Position numbers and translations under genes: made by a program
Shown here: positions 8,763-16,983 of the stretch, piece by piece
Position numbering within the stretch: the stretch's first letter is position 1
Layout: the number at the start of each line of letters is the position of its first letter
Source: Pseudomonas sp. JM0905a
GTDB lineage: Bacteria; Pseudomonadota; Gammaproteobacteria; Pseudomonadales; Pseudomonadaceae
DNA: 64,000 bases
Direction: 5' to 3'
NCBI RefSeq assembly: GCF_014700075.1
Contig: NZ_JACXBU010000004.1
Coordinates: 186,001 to 250,000 of the forward strand
The notes under the pieces: model-generated
Databases searched by the model: none
The model's input: only the letters and a program-made list of their open reading frames with translations
Told to the model about the DNA's origin: nothing

Positions 8763-9515
8763 ATGCATTCGATCCTGTCCCTGCGCCAGTACAACCACGA
8801 CCTGCTGGTCCACAGCCACAACCACGCCCAGCTGGTGTTCGGCCTGAGCGGCAGCCTGGACTTCGAAGTGGATGGCCGTGGCGCGCGGGTACAGCGTCAG
8901 ACCCTGGCGGTGGTGCCGCCTGAAGCACAGCACGCCTGCGGCAGCCCTGGCGGAAGCCTCTGCCTGGTAGTGGACGTACCCGACGACGACTGGTTGCGAC
9001 TCACCCTTGGCCGACATTTCGACGCCGGCCGGCGTCTGCTGGAACGCCCCGGCGCGCTGAACCTGAACCCGGCGCAAAGCCAGCTGGTGAGCTGGATCGC
9101 CGCCAGTCCCCTGGCCGATGAAGTGATTTCCGGGCAATCCGCCGGACTGTTGCTGGCCAGCCTGGCCGCCCCCGGCTCTCAGGTAGAGGACAACGGCGCC
9201 CTGCCCGTCGCGGCGCTCGACGCCCACATCGACCAGCACGCCGCCCGCCCCCTGCAGGTGGCCGACCTGGCACGCCTCAGCGGCCTCTCGGTGGCGCGTT
9301 TCCACGCCCGCTTCCTGGCCGAAACCGGGCAGACGCCCATGGACTACGTGCGCGCCCGGCGTCTGCACCTCGGCCGTCAGCTACTGCTGGAAAGCCGACT
9401 GGCCGTGGGCGAGATCGCCGCAAAGGTCGGCTACAGCTCCCAGAGCGCCTTCACCGCTGCCCTTTCCCGCGAGTTCGGGATCACCCCACGCGCCCTGCGC
9501 AATGGCCGCGAGTAA
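8763..9515 (+). CDS. AraC-family transcriptional regulator
   Basis: 250 residues. The N-terminal cupin-like sensor (HSHNHAQLVFGLSGSLDF, about 18-35) is followed by an AraC DNA-binding region (about 160-250) with LARLSGLSVARFHARFLAET and a second helix-turn-helix VGEIAAKVGYSSQSAFTAAL. I preferred the ATG at 8763 to the in-frame ATG at 8655. It has GAGGTGA 7 bases upstream, and the longer version would add 36 non-homologous-looking residues. It is divergent from the metallophosphatase gene. Its effector is unknown, and regulation of the downstream tRNA-binding-domain/DMT pair is possible but unproven. Confidence 0.87.
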   Translation: MHSILSLRQYNHDLLVHSHNHAQLVFGLSGSLDFEVDGRGARVQRQTLAVVPPEAQHACGSPGGSLCLVVDVPDDDWLRLTLGRHFDAGRRLLERPGALNLNPAQSQLVSWIAASPLADEVISGQSAGLLLASLAAPGSQVEDNGALPVAALDAHIDQHAARPLQVADLARLSGLSVARFHARFLAETGQTPMDYVRARRLHLGRQLLLESRLAVGEIAAKVGYSSQSAFTAALSREFGITPRALRNGRE

Positions 9516-9598
9516 CGCGACAAAGCCCGCGAGCCTGGCGACAGACAAGGCGGTTCGTCCTCACTAGACTGGTGGCGGTCGTTATCAGGGAGAACCTT

Positions 9599-9934
9599 AT
9601 GTCCACCATCGAATGGGGCGACTTCGAGCGCGTCGAACTGCGCGTCGGCACCATCCTTTCCGCCGCCCCCAATGCCAAGGCAATCAAACCGGCCTACGTG
9701 CTGGAAGTGGACCTGGGCGAACTCGGGGTGAAAACCTCCAGCGCACAGATCACCGCCCATTACCAGGCCGACGACCTGGTGGGCCGACAAGTGCTGTGCG
9801 TGTGCAACTTCGCCCCCAAGCGCATTGCCGGCATCCGCTCCGAAGTGCTGGTCACCGGCGTCCATGACGACGAGAACAAGGTAGTGCTGGCCAGCTTTGA
9901 CAAGCCTCTGCCCAATGGGGCACGCCTGGCATGA
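9599..9934 (+). CDS. CsaA/YgjH-like tRNA-binding domain protein
   Basis: 111 residues made up almost entirely of one EMAP-II/tRNA_bind OB fold: DFERVELRVGTILSA at the start, the HYQADDLVGRQVLCVCNF core, and KRIAGIRSEVLVTG. Family members such as CsaA bind tRNA and have been proposed as export chaperones. The ATG at 9599 has AGGGAGA upstream. The stop codon overlaps the start of the following transporter gene (ATGA), so the two are cotranslated. Confidence 0.87.
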   Translation: MSTIEWGDFERVELRVGTILSAAPNAKAIKPAYVLEVDLGELGVKTSSAQITAHYQADDLVGRQVLCVCNFAPKRIAGIRSEVLVTGVHDDENKVVLASFDKPLPNGARLA

Positions 9935-10815
9935 AGGAACGTAACGCGCTGCTCGCGATCCACCTGGGCGCCCTGCTGTTCGGGCTTTCGGGCATCTTCG
10001 GCAAGCTCGCCAATACCGCGCCGATGATCATCACCTTCGGTCGCGGGCTGTTCGCAGTCATCGCCCTGGCAATCTTCGCCCAGCTCATCGCCCGTGGCCG
10101 CAGCGCCAACCCCAACCTGCGCCAGCTGGCCATGCTGGGCCTCGGCGGCCTGCTGTTGGGGGCTCACTGGATCACCTTCTTCCACGCGGTGCAGGTGGCT
10201 GGCGTGGCCATCGCCACCCTCGGTTTCGCCAGCTTCCCGGCCTTCACCCTGCTGCTGGAGGGCCTGCTGTTCCGCGAACGCATCCGCGCCCAGGAAATCC
10301 TGATCGTCGGTCTGGTCAGCTTCGGCCTGGTGCTGGTGACGCCCAGCTTCGATTGGGGCAGCGAGGCCACCCAGGGCCTGCTGTCAGCCATCCTGTCGGG
10401 CCTTCTGTTTTCCCTGCTGTCGCTGCTCAACCGCGTCAGCGTGAAGGGCCTGGAACCGGTGAAGGCGGCGCTGTGCCAGAACCTCACCATCGTGCTCTGC
10501 CTGGCACCGTTCAGTTGGCCGCTGCTGCACGACGTGAAACCCATCGACTGGTTCTGGATCGCCCTGCTCGGGGTGTTCTGCACGGGCTTGGCCCACAGCC
10601 TGTTCGTGGCCAGCCTGAAGGTGCTGAAGGCCCGTACCACGGCGGTGATCTTCGCCCTGGAGCCGGTCTACGGCATCGCCTTCGCCTGGTGGCTGTTCGA
10701 CGAGCAACCCGGCCTGCGCATGCTGGCCGGCGGCGCGCTGATCATCTTCGCCATCGCCCTGTCGGCGCGCAAAGGCGCGCCGGCCGAAGCCAAGGCAGCC
10801 CCAGCGACGCCGTAA
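9931..10815 (+). CDS. DMT-superfamily transporter (two EamA domains)
   Basis: 294 residues with about ten hydrophobic helices arranged as two EamA repeats (about 5-140 and 150-285). The FGLSGIFGKLANTAPMIITF start and the EPVYGIAFAWWLFDEQPG segment in the second repeat are typical of drug/metabolite exporters of the RhaT/YdcZ/EamA type. The substrate is unknown. Its start overlaps the stop of the CsaA-like gene by 4 bases. A REP doublet follows directly after the stop. Confidence 0.88.
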   Translation: MKERNALLAIHLGALLFGLSGIFGKLANTAPMIITFGRGLFAVIALAIFAQLIARGRSANPNLRQLAMLGLGGLLLGAHWITFFHAVQVAGVAIATLGFASFPAFTLLLEGLLFRERIRAQEILIVGLVSFGLVLVTPSFDWGSEATQGLLSAILSGLLFSLLSLLNRVSVKGLEPVKAALCQNLTIVLCLAPFSWPLLHDVKPIDWFWIALLGVFCTGLAHSLFVASLKVLKARTTAVIFALEPVYGIAFAWWLFDEQPGLRMLAGGALIIFAIALSARKGAPAEAKAAPATP

Positions 10816-10819
10816 CGCT

Positions 10820-10891
10820 GTAGGAGCGAATTCATTCGCGAAACGGCAGAAAGGGCTGGCTCAGGAAGTTCGCGAGCAAGCTCGCTCCTAC
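10820..10891. repeat. REP doublet (REPIN) after the DMT transporter
   Basis: Two inverted REP units. GTAGGAGCGAATTCATTCGC starts at 10820, and the unit ending GAGCAAGCTCGCTCCTAC runs to 10891. The arms have different cores (GAATTCATTC versus GAGCAAGCTC), so they belong to related but distinct sequence variants. Located between convergent genes. Confidence 0.8.
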
Positions 10892-10988
10892 AAGGTCTGC
10901 CTCGGGATCGCGAAACGGGGCAAGCGAGCGGCGCCCTCTGCCTGCCTTCATCGGAATCACACTCCCTGCCCCGTTCCGCGAAACGCGC

Positions 10989-12017
10989 TCAGGCCGCCTG
11001 GCCCATCTCAGGCAGCCACCCACCCGCCTCCTGCTCCAGCAACCAGCGGCAGTAGCGTTCCACGCCCTGCTGCACATCCAGCAGAGGCTGGCGGTAACCG
11101 GCCTGACGCAGACGGCTGATGTCAGCCTGGGTGAAGCACTGATACTTGCCACGCAGGGCGTCGGGAAATTCGCTGTATTCCAGCAGGCCCTTCTCGCGCA
11201 TGGCCGGAAGACTCAGCGGCGGCAGGCCGTCGTGGGCGCGCAGGGCATTGACCATGCTCCACGCCACATCGTTGAACGGCTGGGCACGCCCCGTGCCGAG
11301 GTTGAAGATGCCGGAGCGCTGCGGCTGGTCGAGAAAATGCAGGTTGACCCGCGCCACGTCCTCCACCGAGACGAAATCCCGCAGGTGTTCACCGCCCGCG
11401 TAGCCGTCATAGCCGCCGAACAGGCTGACCTTGCCGTCTGCGCGGTACTGCCGGAAGCAATGAAACGCCACCGAGGCCATGCGAGCCTTGTGGCTCTCGC
11501 GCGGCCCATAGACGTTGAAATAGCGCAGCCCCACCACCTGGCTGCGCGTGCTCGGCAGCAGGCGGCGCACGCGCTGGTCGAAGAGGAACTTGGAGTAGCC
11601 GTAGACGTTCAGCGGGCGTTCCGCCTCGCGCTCCTCGCGAAACACCCGGTTGCCGCCATAGACCGCCGCCGATGACGCATAGATGAAGGGCACGCCCTGG
11701 GCCAGGCAGGCGTCCAGCAACTCGCAGCTGTAGCGGTAGTTGTTGTCCATCATGAAGCGCCCGTCGCCCTCCATGGTGCTGGAGCAGGCGCCCTGGTGAA
11801 ACACCGCGCGCGGCAGGCCGAAGCGGCCTTCGCGCAGCAGCGGGAGCAGGTCGCGCTTGTCCAGGTAGTCGGCGATTTCGCCATCGGCGAGGTTGCGGAA
11901 CTTGTCGCCTTCGGTCAGATCGTCCACGGCGATGATGTCGGTCTCGCCGCGGGCGTTGAGGGCCTGGACCAGGTTGCTGCCGATGAAGCCGGCGGCACCG
12001 GTGACGATGATGCTCAT
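10989..12017 (-). CDS. hldD: ADP-L-glycero-D-manno-heptose 6-epimerase
   Basis: Converts ADP-D-glycero- to ADP-L-glycero-manno-heptose for the LPS inner core, in the cytosol. The 342-residue extended SDR has the NADP-binding GAAGFIGSN motif at the N-terminus. The catalytic [10 protein letters not shown] (YxxxK) is near residue 144, and a [14 protein letters not shown] block follows. The ATG at 12015-12017 is preceded by GGAGGAAG. The gene order hldD / SelW-like / plpD matches what I recall of the P. aeruginosa chromosome. Confidence 0.95.
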   Translation of the reverse strand: MSIIVTGAAGFIGSNLVQALNARGETDIIAVDDLTEGDKFRNLADGEIADYLDKRDLLPLLREGRFGLPRAVFHQGACSSTMEGDGRFMMDNNYRYSCELLDACLAQGVPFIYASSAAVYGGNRVFREEREAERPLNVYGYSKFLFDQRVRRLLPSTRSQVVGLRYFNVYGPRESHKARMASVAFHCFRQYRADGKVSLFGGYDGYAGGEHLRDFVSVEDVARVNLHFLDQPQRSGIFNLGTGRAQPFNDVAWSMVNALRAHDGLPPLSLPAMREKGLLEYSEFPDALRGKYQCFTQADISRLRQAGYRQPLLDVQQGVERYCRWLLEQEAGGWLPEMGQAA

Positions 12018-12103
12018 GACGGACTTCCTCCAGAAGGTGGAAATGCCGTCAGGCTATGCCTCGCCCCCTGCTCGCCTGTTGATCTGTAGCAAAAGACGAC
12101 GGA

Positions 12104-12388
12104 TCAGGATCGATCGTTGTGGCCCAGGTCCCGCGCCGGATCGATCTGGTCGCGGACCCGCTGCTTGAGCACCTTGGCCTCGGGGAAACCGCCATCGGCC
12201 TTGCGCTCCCAGATCTGCACGCCATTGCAGGTGATGAGGAAAACCCCACCGGTCCCCGGCTCCAGGCTCACCTTGCCGAGGTCGTCGCTGAAGGTGCTGA
12301 GCAGCTCCTGGGCCAGCCAGGCGGCACGCAAAAGCCACTGGCACTGGGTGCAATAGGTGATGACGATTTCGGGCTTGCTGGCTGACAT
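12104..12388 (-). CDS. SelT/SelW/SelH-family (Rdx) selenoprotein-like protein
   Basis: 94 residues with the thioredoxin-like Rdx fold: the N-terminal strand EIVITYCTQCQWLLRAAW contains the CxxC redox motif (C-T-Q-C, residues about 13-16). The end reads GGFPEAKVLKQRVRDQIDP, the family's C-terminal signature. The selenocysteine of animal SelW is replaced by cysteine, as usual in Pseudomonas. The partner is unknown. It is divergent from plpD. Confidence 0.88.
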   Translation of the reverse strand: MSASKPEIVITYCTQCQWLLRAAWLAQELLSTFSDDLGKVSLEPGTGGVFLITCNGVQIWERKADGGFPEAKVLKQRVRDQIDPARDLGHNDRS

Positions 12389-12416
12389 GTTGGGCTCGGC
12401 GACAGGTTGGGGGCCC

Positions 12417-12422
12417 TATAAT
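12417..12422 (+). promoter_or_regulatory. Possible -10 box for plpD
   Basis: TATAAT, a perfect sigma-70 -10 hexamer, lies 38 bases before the plpD start codon. No good -35 hexamer is seen at 16-18 bases, so assignment is tentative. Confidence 0.35.
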
Positions 12423-12459
12423 AGCCGGCTTCGGATCTTCGCCTGACCAGGGATGCGTT

Positions 12460-14640
12460 ATGCGCCGCCTTCTGCTTTGCCTGCTGTTCCTCCCCCTCCT
12501 CTGTTTCGCACAACCCGAACCCCGCATCGGCCTGGTGCTGTCCGGCGGTGCCGCGCGCGGCCTGGCCCATATCGGTGTGCTCAAAGCGCTGGAGGAACAG
12601 GGCATCAAGGTCGACGCCATTGCCGGAACCAGCATGGGCGCGGTGATCGGCGGGCTCTACGCGGCGGGCTACAAGGTGGATGAACTGGAGAAGATCGCCA
12701 TCCACATGGACTGGCAGCAGGCGCTCTCCGACAACCCGCCGCGGCAGGAGGTCCCCTTCCGCCGCAAACAGGACGACCGTGATTTCCTGGTCAAACAGCG
12801 CCTGAGCTTTCGCGACGATGGCAGCCTCGGCCTGCCGCTGGGCGTGATCCAGGGGCAGAACCTCGCCCTGCTGCTGGAAAGCCTGTTGGTGCACACCAGC
12901 GACACCCGCGACTTCGACAAGCTGGCCATTCCCTTCCGCGCAGTAGCCACCGACATCGCCACCGGTGAAAAGGTCGTGTTCCGCAAAGGCCACTTGCCCC
13001 AGGCGATCCGCGCCAGCATGTCGATTCCCGCCGTGTTCGCGCCGGTGGAAGTGAACGGCCGCCTGCTGGTGGACGGCGGCATGGTGGACAACATCCCGGT
13101 GGACGTGGCGCGCGAGATGGGCGTCGACCGGGTGATCGTGGTCGACATCGGCACGCCCCTGCGCTCACGCAAGGAACTGGCCACCGTGGTTGACGTGCTC
13201 AACCAGTCGGTCACCCTGATGACCCGCACCAATTCCGAGGCCCAGTTGGCCACCCTCAAACCCACCGACGTGCTGATCCAGCCGCCCCTGGCCGGCTACA
13301 GCGCCACCGACTTCGGCCACTCCCGCGAGATGATCGACGCCGGTTATCGCGCCGCGCAGATACTCGCCCCTCGCCTGGCGGAACTGCGTCCGCTGTCCAG
13401 CAGCCGCGACCTGGCCCTGGACAGCGCGCGCCTGCCCAGCGAGCGCACGCCGGTGATCCGCAGCATCCTCATCGAGAACGATTCGAAGGTCAGCGACGCC
13501 GTCATCCGCCGCTACATCCGCCAGCCGCTGGGTGCCCCGCTGGACCTGGAGCGCCTGCAGAGCGACATGAGCACGCTCTACGGCCTGGACTACTTCGAAC
13601 AGGTGCATTACCGCGTGGTCCGCCGCAAGAATGGCAACGCCCTGGTGATCAACGCCCGAGGCAAGCGCGCCGGCACCGACTACCTGCGCCTGGGCCTGAA
13701 CCTGTCCGACGACATGCGCGGCGACAGCGCCTTCAACCTGGGCGCCAGCTACCGCAAGAACGGCATCAACGAACTGGGCGCCGAATGGCTGACCCGCCTG
13801 CAACTGGGCGATCACCAGGAGCTCTACAGCGAGTTCTACCAACCGCTGGATGCCGGTTCGCGCTACTTCGTCGCCCCCTACCTGTTCGGCGAAGCGCAGA
13901 ACATCGAGGCCATCCTCGACAACGATCCCATCGCCGAATACCGCCTGGAACGCTACGGCTATGGCCTCAACCTCGGCCGGCAGATCGCCAACAACGGCGA
14001 AATCCGCTTCGGCGTCGGCCAGGCCTGGGGCCAGGCGGATGTGCGGGTGGGCGAACGCGACCTGCCCAGCTTCGACTTCTCCGAAGGCTACTACGAGCTG
14101 AAGTACTCCTTCGACACCCTGGACAACGTCGACTACCCCCATGAAGGCGAGGACATCGGCCTCAGCCTGCGCCAGTACGATCCGGATCTTGGTTCGGACG
14201 ACCGCTACCGGCAGTGGCAGCTGAGCCTGGACAAGGCCTTGGGTTCGGGGCCGGACACTTTCGTCCTCGGCGGCCGCTATGGACGCACCATCGACGATGC
14301 CGAGGTGGTCACCTCGAGCTTCCTGCTGGGCGGCGCGCGCCAGCTCTCGGGCTTCCGCCAGGACTCCATCAGCGGCCAGAACATCAGCCTGGCGCGGGCG
14401 GTCTACTACCGCCGCCTGACCCGCCGTTCGTTCCTGCCGCTGGACTTCCCGGTGTACCTGGGCGGCAGCCTGGAACGCGGCCGCGCCTGGAACAACGACG
14501 ACAGCTTCGACAGCGGCTACATCAATGCCGCCAGCGTCTTCATCAGCTTCGATACGCCCCTGGGGCCGCTGGACTTCAGCTACGGCCTGAACGACGAAGC
14601 GGAGCGCGCGCTCTATCTCAACCTCGGTCGCGTCTTCTGA
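12460..14640 (+). CDS. plpD: Type Vd autotransporter patatin-like phospholipase PlpD
   Basis: 726 residues, essentially the length of P. aeruginosa PlpD. A signal peptide (MRRLLLCLLFLPLLCFA) precedes a patatin domain with oxyanion loop SGGAARG (28-34), nucleophile S58 in GTSMG and the second dyad residue D205 in DGG. A POTRA segment (about 345-400) and a C-terminal 16-strand barrel follow, ending in LNLGRVF, a typical outer-membrane C-terminus. The passenger lipase is exported through its own barrel to the cell surface, as in type Vd secretion. The ATG at 12460 follows an AGGGA site. Confidence 0.95.
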   Translation: MRRLLLCLLFLPLLCFAQPEPRIGLVLSGGAARGLAHIGVLKALEEQGIKVDAIAGTSMGAVIGGLYAAGYKVDELEKIAIHMDWQQALSDNPPRQEVPFRRKQDDRDFLVKQRLSFRDDGSLGLPLGVIQGQNLALLLESLLVHTSDTRDFDKLAIPFRAVATDIATGEKVVFRKGHLPQAIRASMSIPAVFAPVEVNGRLLVDGGMVDNIPVDVAREMGVDRVIVVDIGTPLRSRKELATVVDVLNQSVTLMTRTNSEAQLATLKPTDVLIQPPLAGYSATDFGHSREMIDAGYRAAQILAPRLAELRPLSSSRDLALDSARLPSERTPVIRSILIENDSKVSDAVIRRYIRQPLGAPLDLERLQSDMSTLYGLDYFEQVHYRVVRRKNGNALVINARGKRAGTDYLRLGLNLSDDMRGDSAFNLGASYRKNGINELGAEWLTRLQLGDHQELYSEFYQPLDAGSRYFVAPYLFGEAQNIEAILDNDPIAEYRLERYGYGLNLGRQIANNGEIRFGVGQAWGQADVRVGERDLPSFDFSEGYYELKYSFDTLDNVDYPHEGEDIGLSLRQYDPDLGSDDRYRQWQLSLDKALGSGPDTFVLGGRYGRTIDDAEVVTSSFLLGGARQLSGFRQDSISGQNISLARAVYYRRLTRRSFLPLDFPVYLGGSLERGRAWNNDDSFDSGYINAASVFISFDTPLGPLDFSYGLNDEAERALYLNLGRVF

Positions 14641-14653
14641 GCCTGTCTGCTTT

Positions 14654-14740
14654 TGTAGGTTGGGCCGGGCGGCGTTCCGCGAGCGCAGCGAAGCCCAACA
14701 TTTGCGTGTTGGGCTTCGCATAGCTCAGCCACAACCTACA
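14654..14740. repeat. 87-base nested palindrome between plpD and sbp
   Basis: Outer arms TGTAGGTTG / CAACCTACA enclose an inner perfect 13-base-pair hairpin (GCGAAGCCCAACA, 6-base loop, TGTTGGGCTTCGC). It is the same family as 3477-3524. It could fold at the 3' end of the plpD mRNA and act as a terminator or stabiliser. Confidence 0.65.
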
Positions 14741-14785
14741 GGAGCTGGCTGAGCAAAATGGGAATAATCAAATGAATTTTCAGTA

Positions 14786-14815
14786 TTAAAAGGACATATG
14801 CCGTTCCGTTATAGT
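14786..14815 (+). promoter_or_regulatory. Candidate sbp promoter
   Basis: TATAGT at 14810-14815 is paired with a poor -35 (TTAAAA) in an A/T-rich leader 33-60 bases before the GTG start. A weak -35 suits an activated promoter such as CysB control, known for sulfate-starvation genes, but I cannot define a CysB site. Confidence 0.35.
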
Positions 14816-14847
14816 CGCCCGCTAACACTGCCCAGAAGGAACGCCCT

Positions 14848-15846
14848 GTGAAACGACTGTTCTCCGCCTCCCTCCTCGCCGCCGGCCTAGCCCTGGCCAG
14901 CGCCGCCCAAGCCGCGCCCACGCTGCTCAACGTCTCCTACGACGTGATGCGCGACTTCTACAAGGACTACAACGCTGCCTTCCAGAAACACTGGAAAGCG
15001 GAGAAAGGCGAGAACATCACCCTGCAGATGTCCCACGGCGGTTCCAGCAAACAGGCCCGCGCAGTGATCGACGGCCTGCCCGCCGATGTCATCACCATGA
15101 ACCAGGCCACCGACATCAACGCCCTGGCCGACAACGGCGGCCTGGTGCCACAGGACTGGGCGGCCCGACTGCCGAACAACAGCGCTCCCTTCACCTCCGC
15201 CACCGTGTTCATCGTGCGCAAGGGCAACCCCAAGGGTCTGAAGGACTGGCCGGACCTGCTCAAGGACGGCGTGCAGGTGGTGGTACCGAACCCCAAGACT
15301 TCCGGTAACGGCCGCTACACCTATCTCTCCGCCTGGGGCTACGTACTGAAGAACGGCGGCGACGAGAACAAGGCCAAGGAATTCGTCGGCAAGCTGTTCA
15401 AGCAGGCACCGGTGCTGGATACCGGTGGCCGCGCCGCCACCACCACCTTCATCCAGAACCAGATCGGTGATGTGCTGGTGACCTTCGAGAACGAAGCCGA
15501 AATGATCGCCCGCGAATTCGGCCGTGGCGGTTTCGAAGTGGTCTACCCCAGCGTTTCCGCCGAGGCCGAGCCGCCGGTGGCCGTAGTCGACAAAGTGGTG
15601 GACAAGAAGGGCACCCGCGCTGCCGCCGAGGCTTACCTCAAGTACCTGTGGAGCGACGAAGGCCAGACCATCGCCGCCAACAACTACCTGCGCCCGCGCA
15701 ACCCGGAGATTCTCGCCAAGTTCGCCGACCGCTTCCCCAAGGTGGAATTCCTCTCTGTGGAAAAGACTTTCGGCAATTGGCGTGACGTGCAGAAGACCCA
15801 CTTCAACGATGGTGGCATCTTCGATCAGGTCTACACCGCGCAGTAA
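14848..15846 (+). CDS. sbp: Periplasmic sulfate-binding protein
   Basis: 332 residues. A Sec signal peptide (MKRLFSASLLAAGLALASAAQA) precedes the class II substrate-binding fold. Family motifs are LLNVSYDVMRDFYKDYN at the mature N-terminus, QMSHGGSSKQARAVIDG and VVVPNPKTSGNGRYTYL. It delivers sulfate or thiosulfate to a CysTWA ABC transporter, which is not adjacent here, so the gene stands alone as an orphan receptor. The start is GTG at 14848 with AAGGA 8 bases upstream; no in-frame ATG fits as well. Confidence 0.94.
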   Translation: MKRLFSASLLAAGLALASAAQAAPTLLNVSYDVMRDFYKDYNAAFQKHWKAEKGENITLQMSHGGSSKQARAVIDGLPADVITMNQATDINALADNGGLVPQDWAARLPNNSAPFTSATVFIVRKGNPKGLKDWPDLLKDGVQVVVPNPKTSGNGRYTYLSAWGYVLKNGGDENKAKEFVGKLFKQAPVLDTGGRAATTTFIQNQIGDVLVTFENEAEMIAREFGRGGFEVVYPSVSAEAEPPVAVVDKVVDKKGTRAAAEAYLKYLWSDEGQTIAANNYLRPRNPEILAKFADRFPKVEFLSVEKTFGNWRDVQKTHFNDGGIFDQVYTAQ

Positions 15847-15856
15847 TCGCCCCCTG

Positions 15857-15880
15857 ACCTGCCCGCATCAGCGGGCAGGT
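15857..15880. terminator. Bidirectional hairpin between sbp and dmpA-like gene
   Basis: A perfect 10-base-pair stem (ACCTGCCCGC / GCGGGCAGGT) with a 4-base loop, 11 bases past the sbp stop. The loop and the start of the right arm hold the TGA of the convergent peptidase gene (15868-15870). T-run short. Confidence 0.6.
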
Positions 15881-16968
15881 TTCCATCCCAGGCTTTTCAA
15901 TGCCTCCAGCAGCAGATCCCCGGTCATTGCCGGCACCTTTCGGCCATCGGCACAGGTCATCTCATACCCGGCCAGCAACGCATTGACGATGGCCTCCTCC
16001 ACCGCTTCCGCTGCCGCGGCGAACAACGGCGAGATGTGATCGTTGTTGACCATGGCGAGTGGCGCGCTGAAGGGCAGGTCCTTGCGTGCGTAGTCCACCG
16101 GCGGCAAATCCCGGTTGCCGGTGGCGAAGGCCAGGAAGATGTCGCCGCTGGAGTCCTCCGTGCCACCGCCGGTGCGGGCGATGCCGATGGAGGCGCGCTG
16201 GGCCAGGCGCTGGCACTGGTGCGGCAATAGCGGCGCATCGGTGGCGATGATCACCACGATGGAGCCCATGCCGGGGGTGTCGCGCTCGGTAAAGGGCGAT
16301 TCGATCTCCTGCAACTGCCGCCCCACCGGGTAGCCGTCCACCCGCAGTTCACGACGCACGCCGTGGTTAGCCTGGACCAGGGCGCCCACCGTCCAGCCGC
16401 CCTGCTCGGCCGCCAGACGCCGCGACGAGGTGCCGATACCGCCCTTGAACTCGTGGCAGATCATGCCGGTACCGCCGCCGACCGGTCCTTCGGCCACCTG
16501 GCCAGCGCGCGCTTCGGCCAGCGCCTCCCGCACCTGGGCCGCACCGACGTGCTGGCCCCAGATGTCATTCAACAGGCCGTCGAAGGTTTCCATCACCACC
16601 GGCATGCACCAGTAGACGGAATCCCCGGCGGCGTCCCTTTCGGTGGCCACCAGCGCATCGCGCACTACGCCGACGCTGTGGGTATTGGTGATGGCGATGG
16701 GCGTGGTCAACAAGCCTGCCTCGCGAATCCATTCCAGTCCGGTGGCATCACCATTTCCGTTGAGTACATGGCAGCCGGCGAAGCTGGGTTGCTCGCGCGC
16801 CGAGCCGCTCCGGGGCTGCACCACCGTCACGCCGGTGCGGACCGGCTTTCCGTCGCGCTCCTCGCAGATCGTGCTGTGCCCGACCCGAACCCCCGGTACA
16901 TCCGTGATGGCGTTGAACTCACCCGGCGTACCGAGACCGATGCTGATACCAAGTTGACGCGCGCGCAT
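15868..16968 (-). CDS. DmpA/P1-family (S58) self-processing aminopeptidase
   Basis: 366 residues, with family landmarks GEFNAITDVPGVRVGHSTI at the N-terminus and GFTGGTGM-like VGGGTGMICHEFKGGIGTSSR. The self-cleavage site is probably G235-S236, in GMGSIVVIIATDAPLLPHQ; the freed serine becomes the N-terminal nucleophile of the beta chain. Members release N-terminal D- or L-amino acids or beta-amino acids from short peptides. No signal peptide is seen. The ATG at 16966-16968 has AGGAG 6 bases upstream. It lies 15 bases downstream of an APC permease gene, so peptide hydrolysis and amino-acid uptake are probably one operon. Confidence 0.88.
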   Translation of the reverse strand: MRARQLGISIGLGTPGEFNAITDVPGVRVGHSTICEERDGKPVRTGVTVVQPRSGSAREQPSFAGCHVLNGNGDATGLEWIREAGLLTTPIAITNTHSVGVVRDALVATERDAAGDSVYWCMPVVMETFDGLLNDIWGQHVGAAQVREALAEARAGQVAEGPVGGGTGMICHEFKGGIGTSSRRLAAEQGGWTVGALVQANHGVRRELRVDGYPVGRQLQEIESPFTERDTPGMGSIVVIIATDAPLLPHQCQRLAQRASIGIARTGGGTEDSSGDIFLAFATGNRDLPPVDYARKDLPFSAPLAMVNNDHISPLFAAAAEAVEEAIVNALLAGYEMTCADGRKVPAMTGDLLLEALKSLGWKPAR

Positions 16969-16983
16969 GGCGACTCCTGTGAC

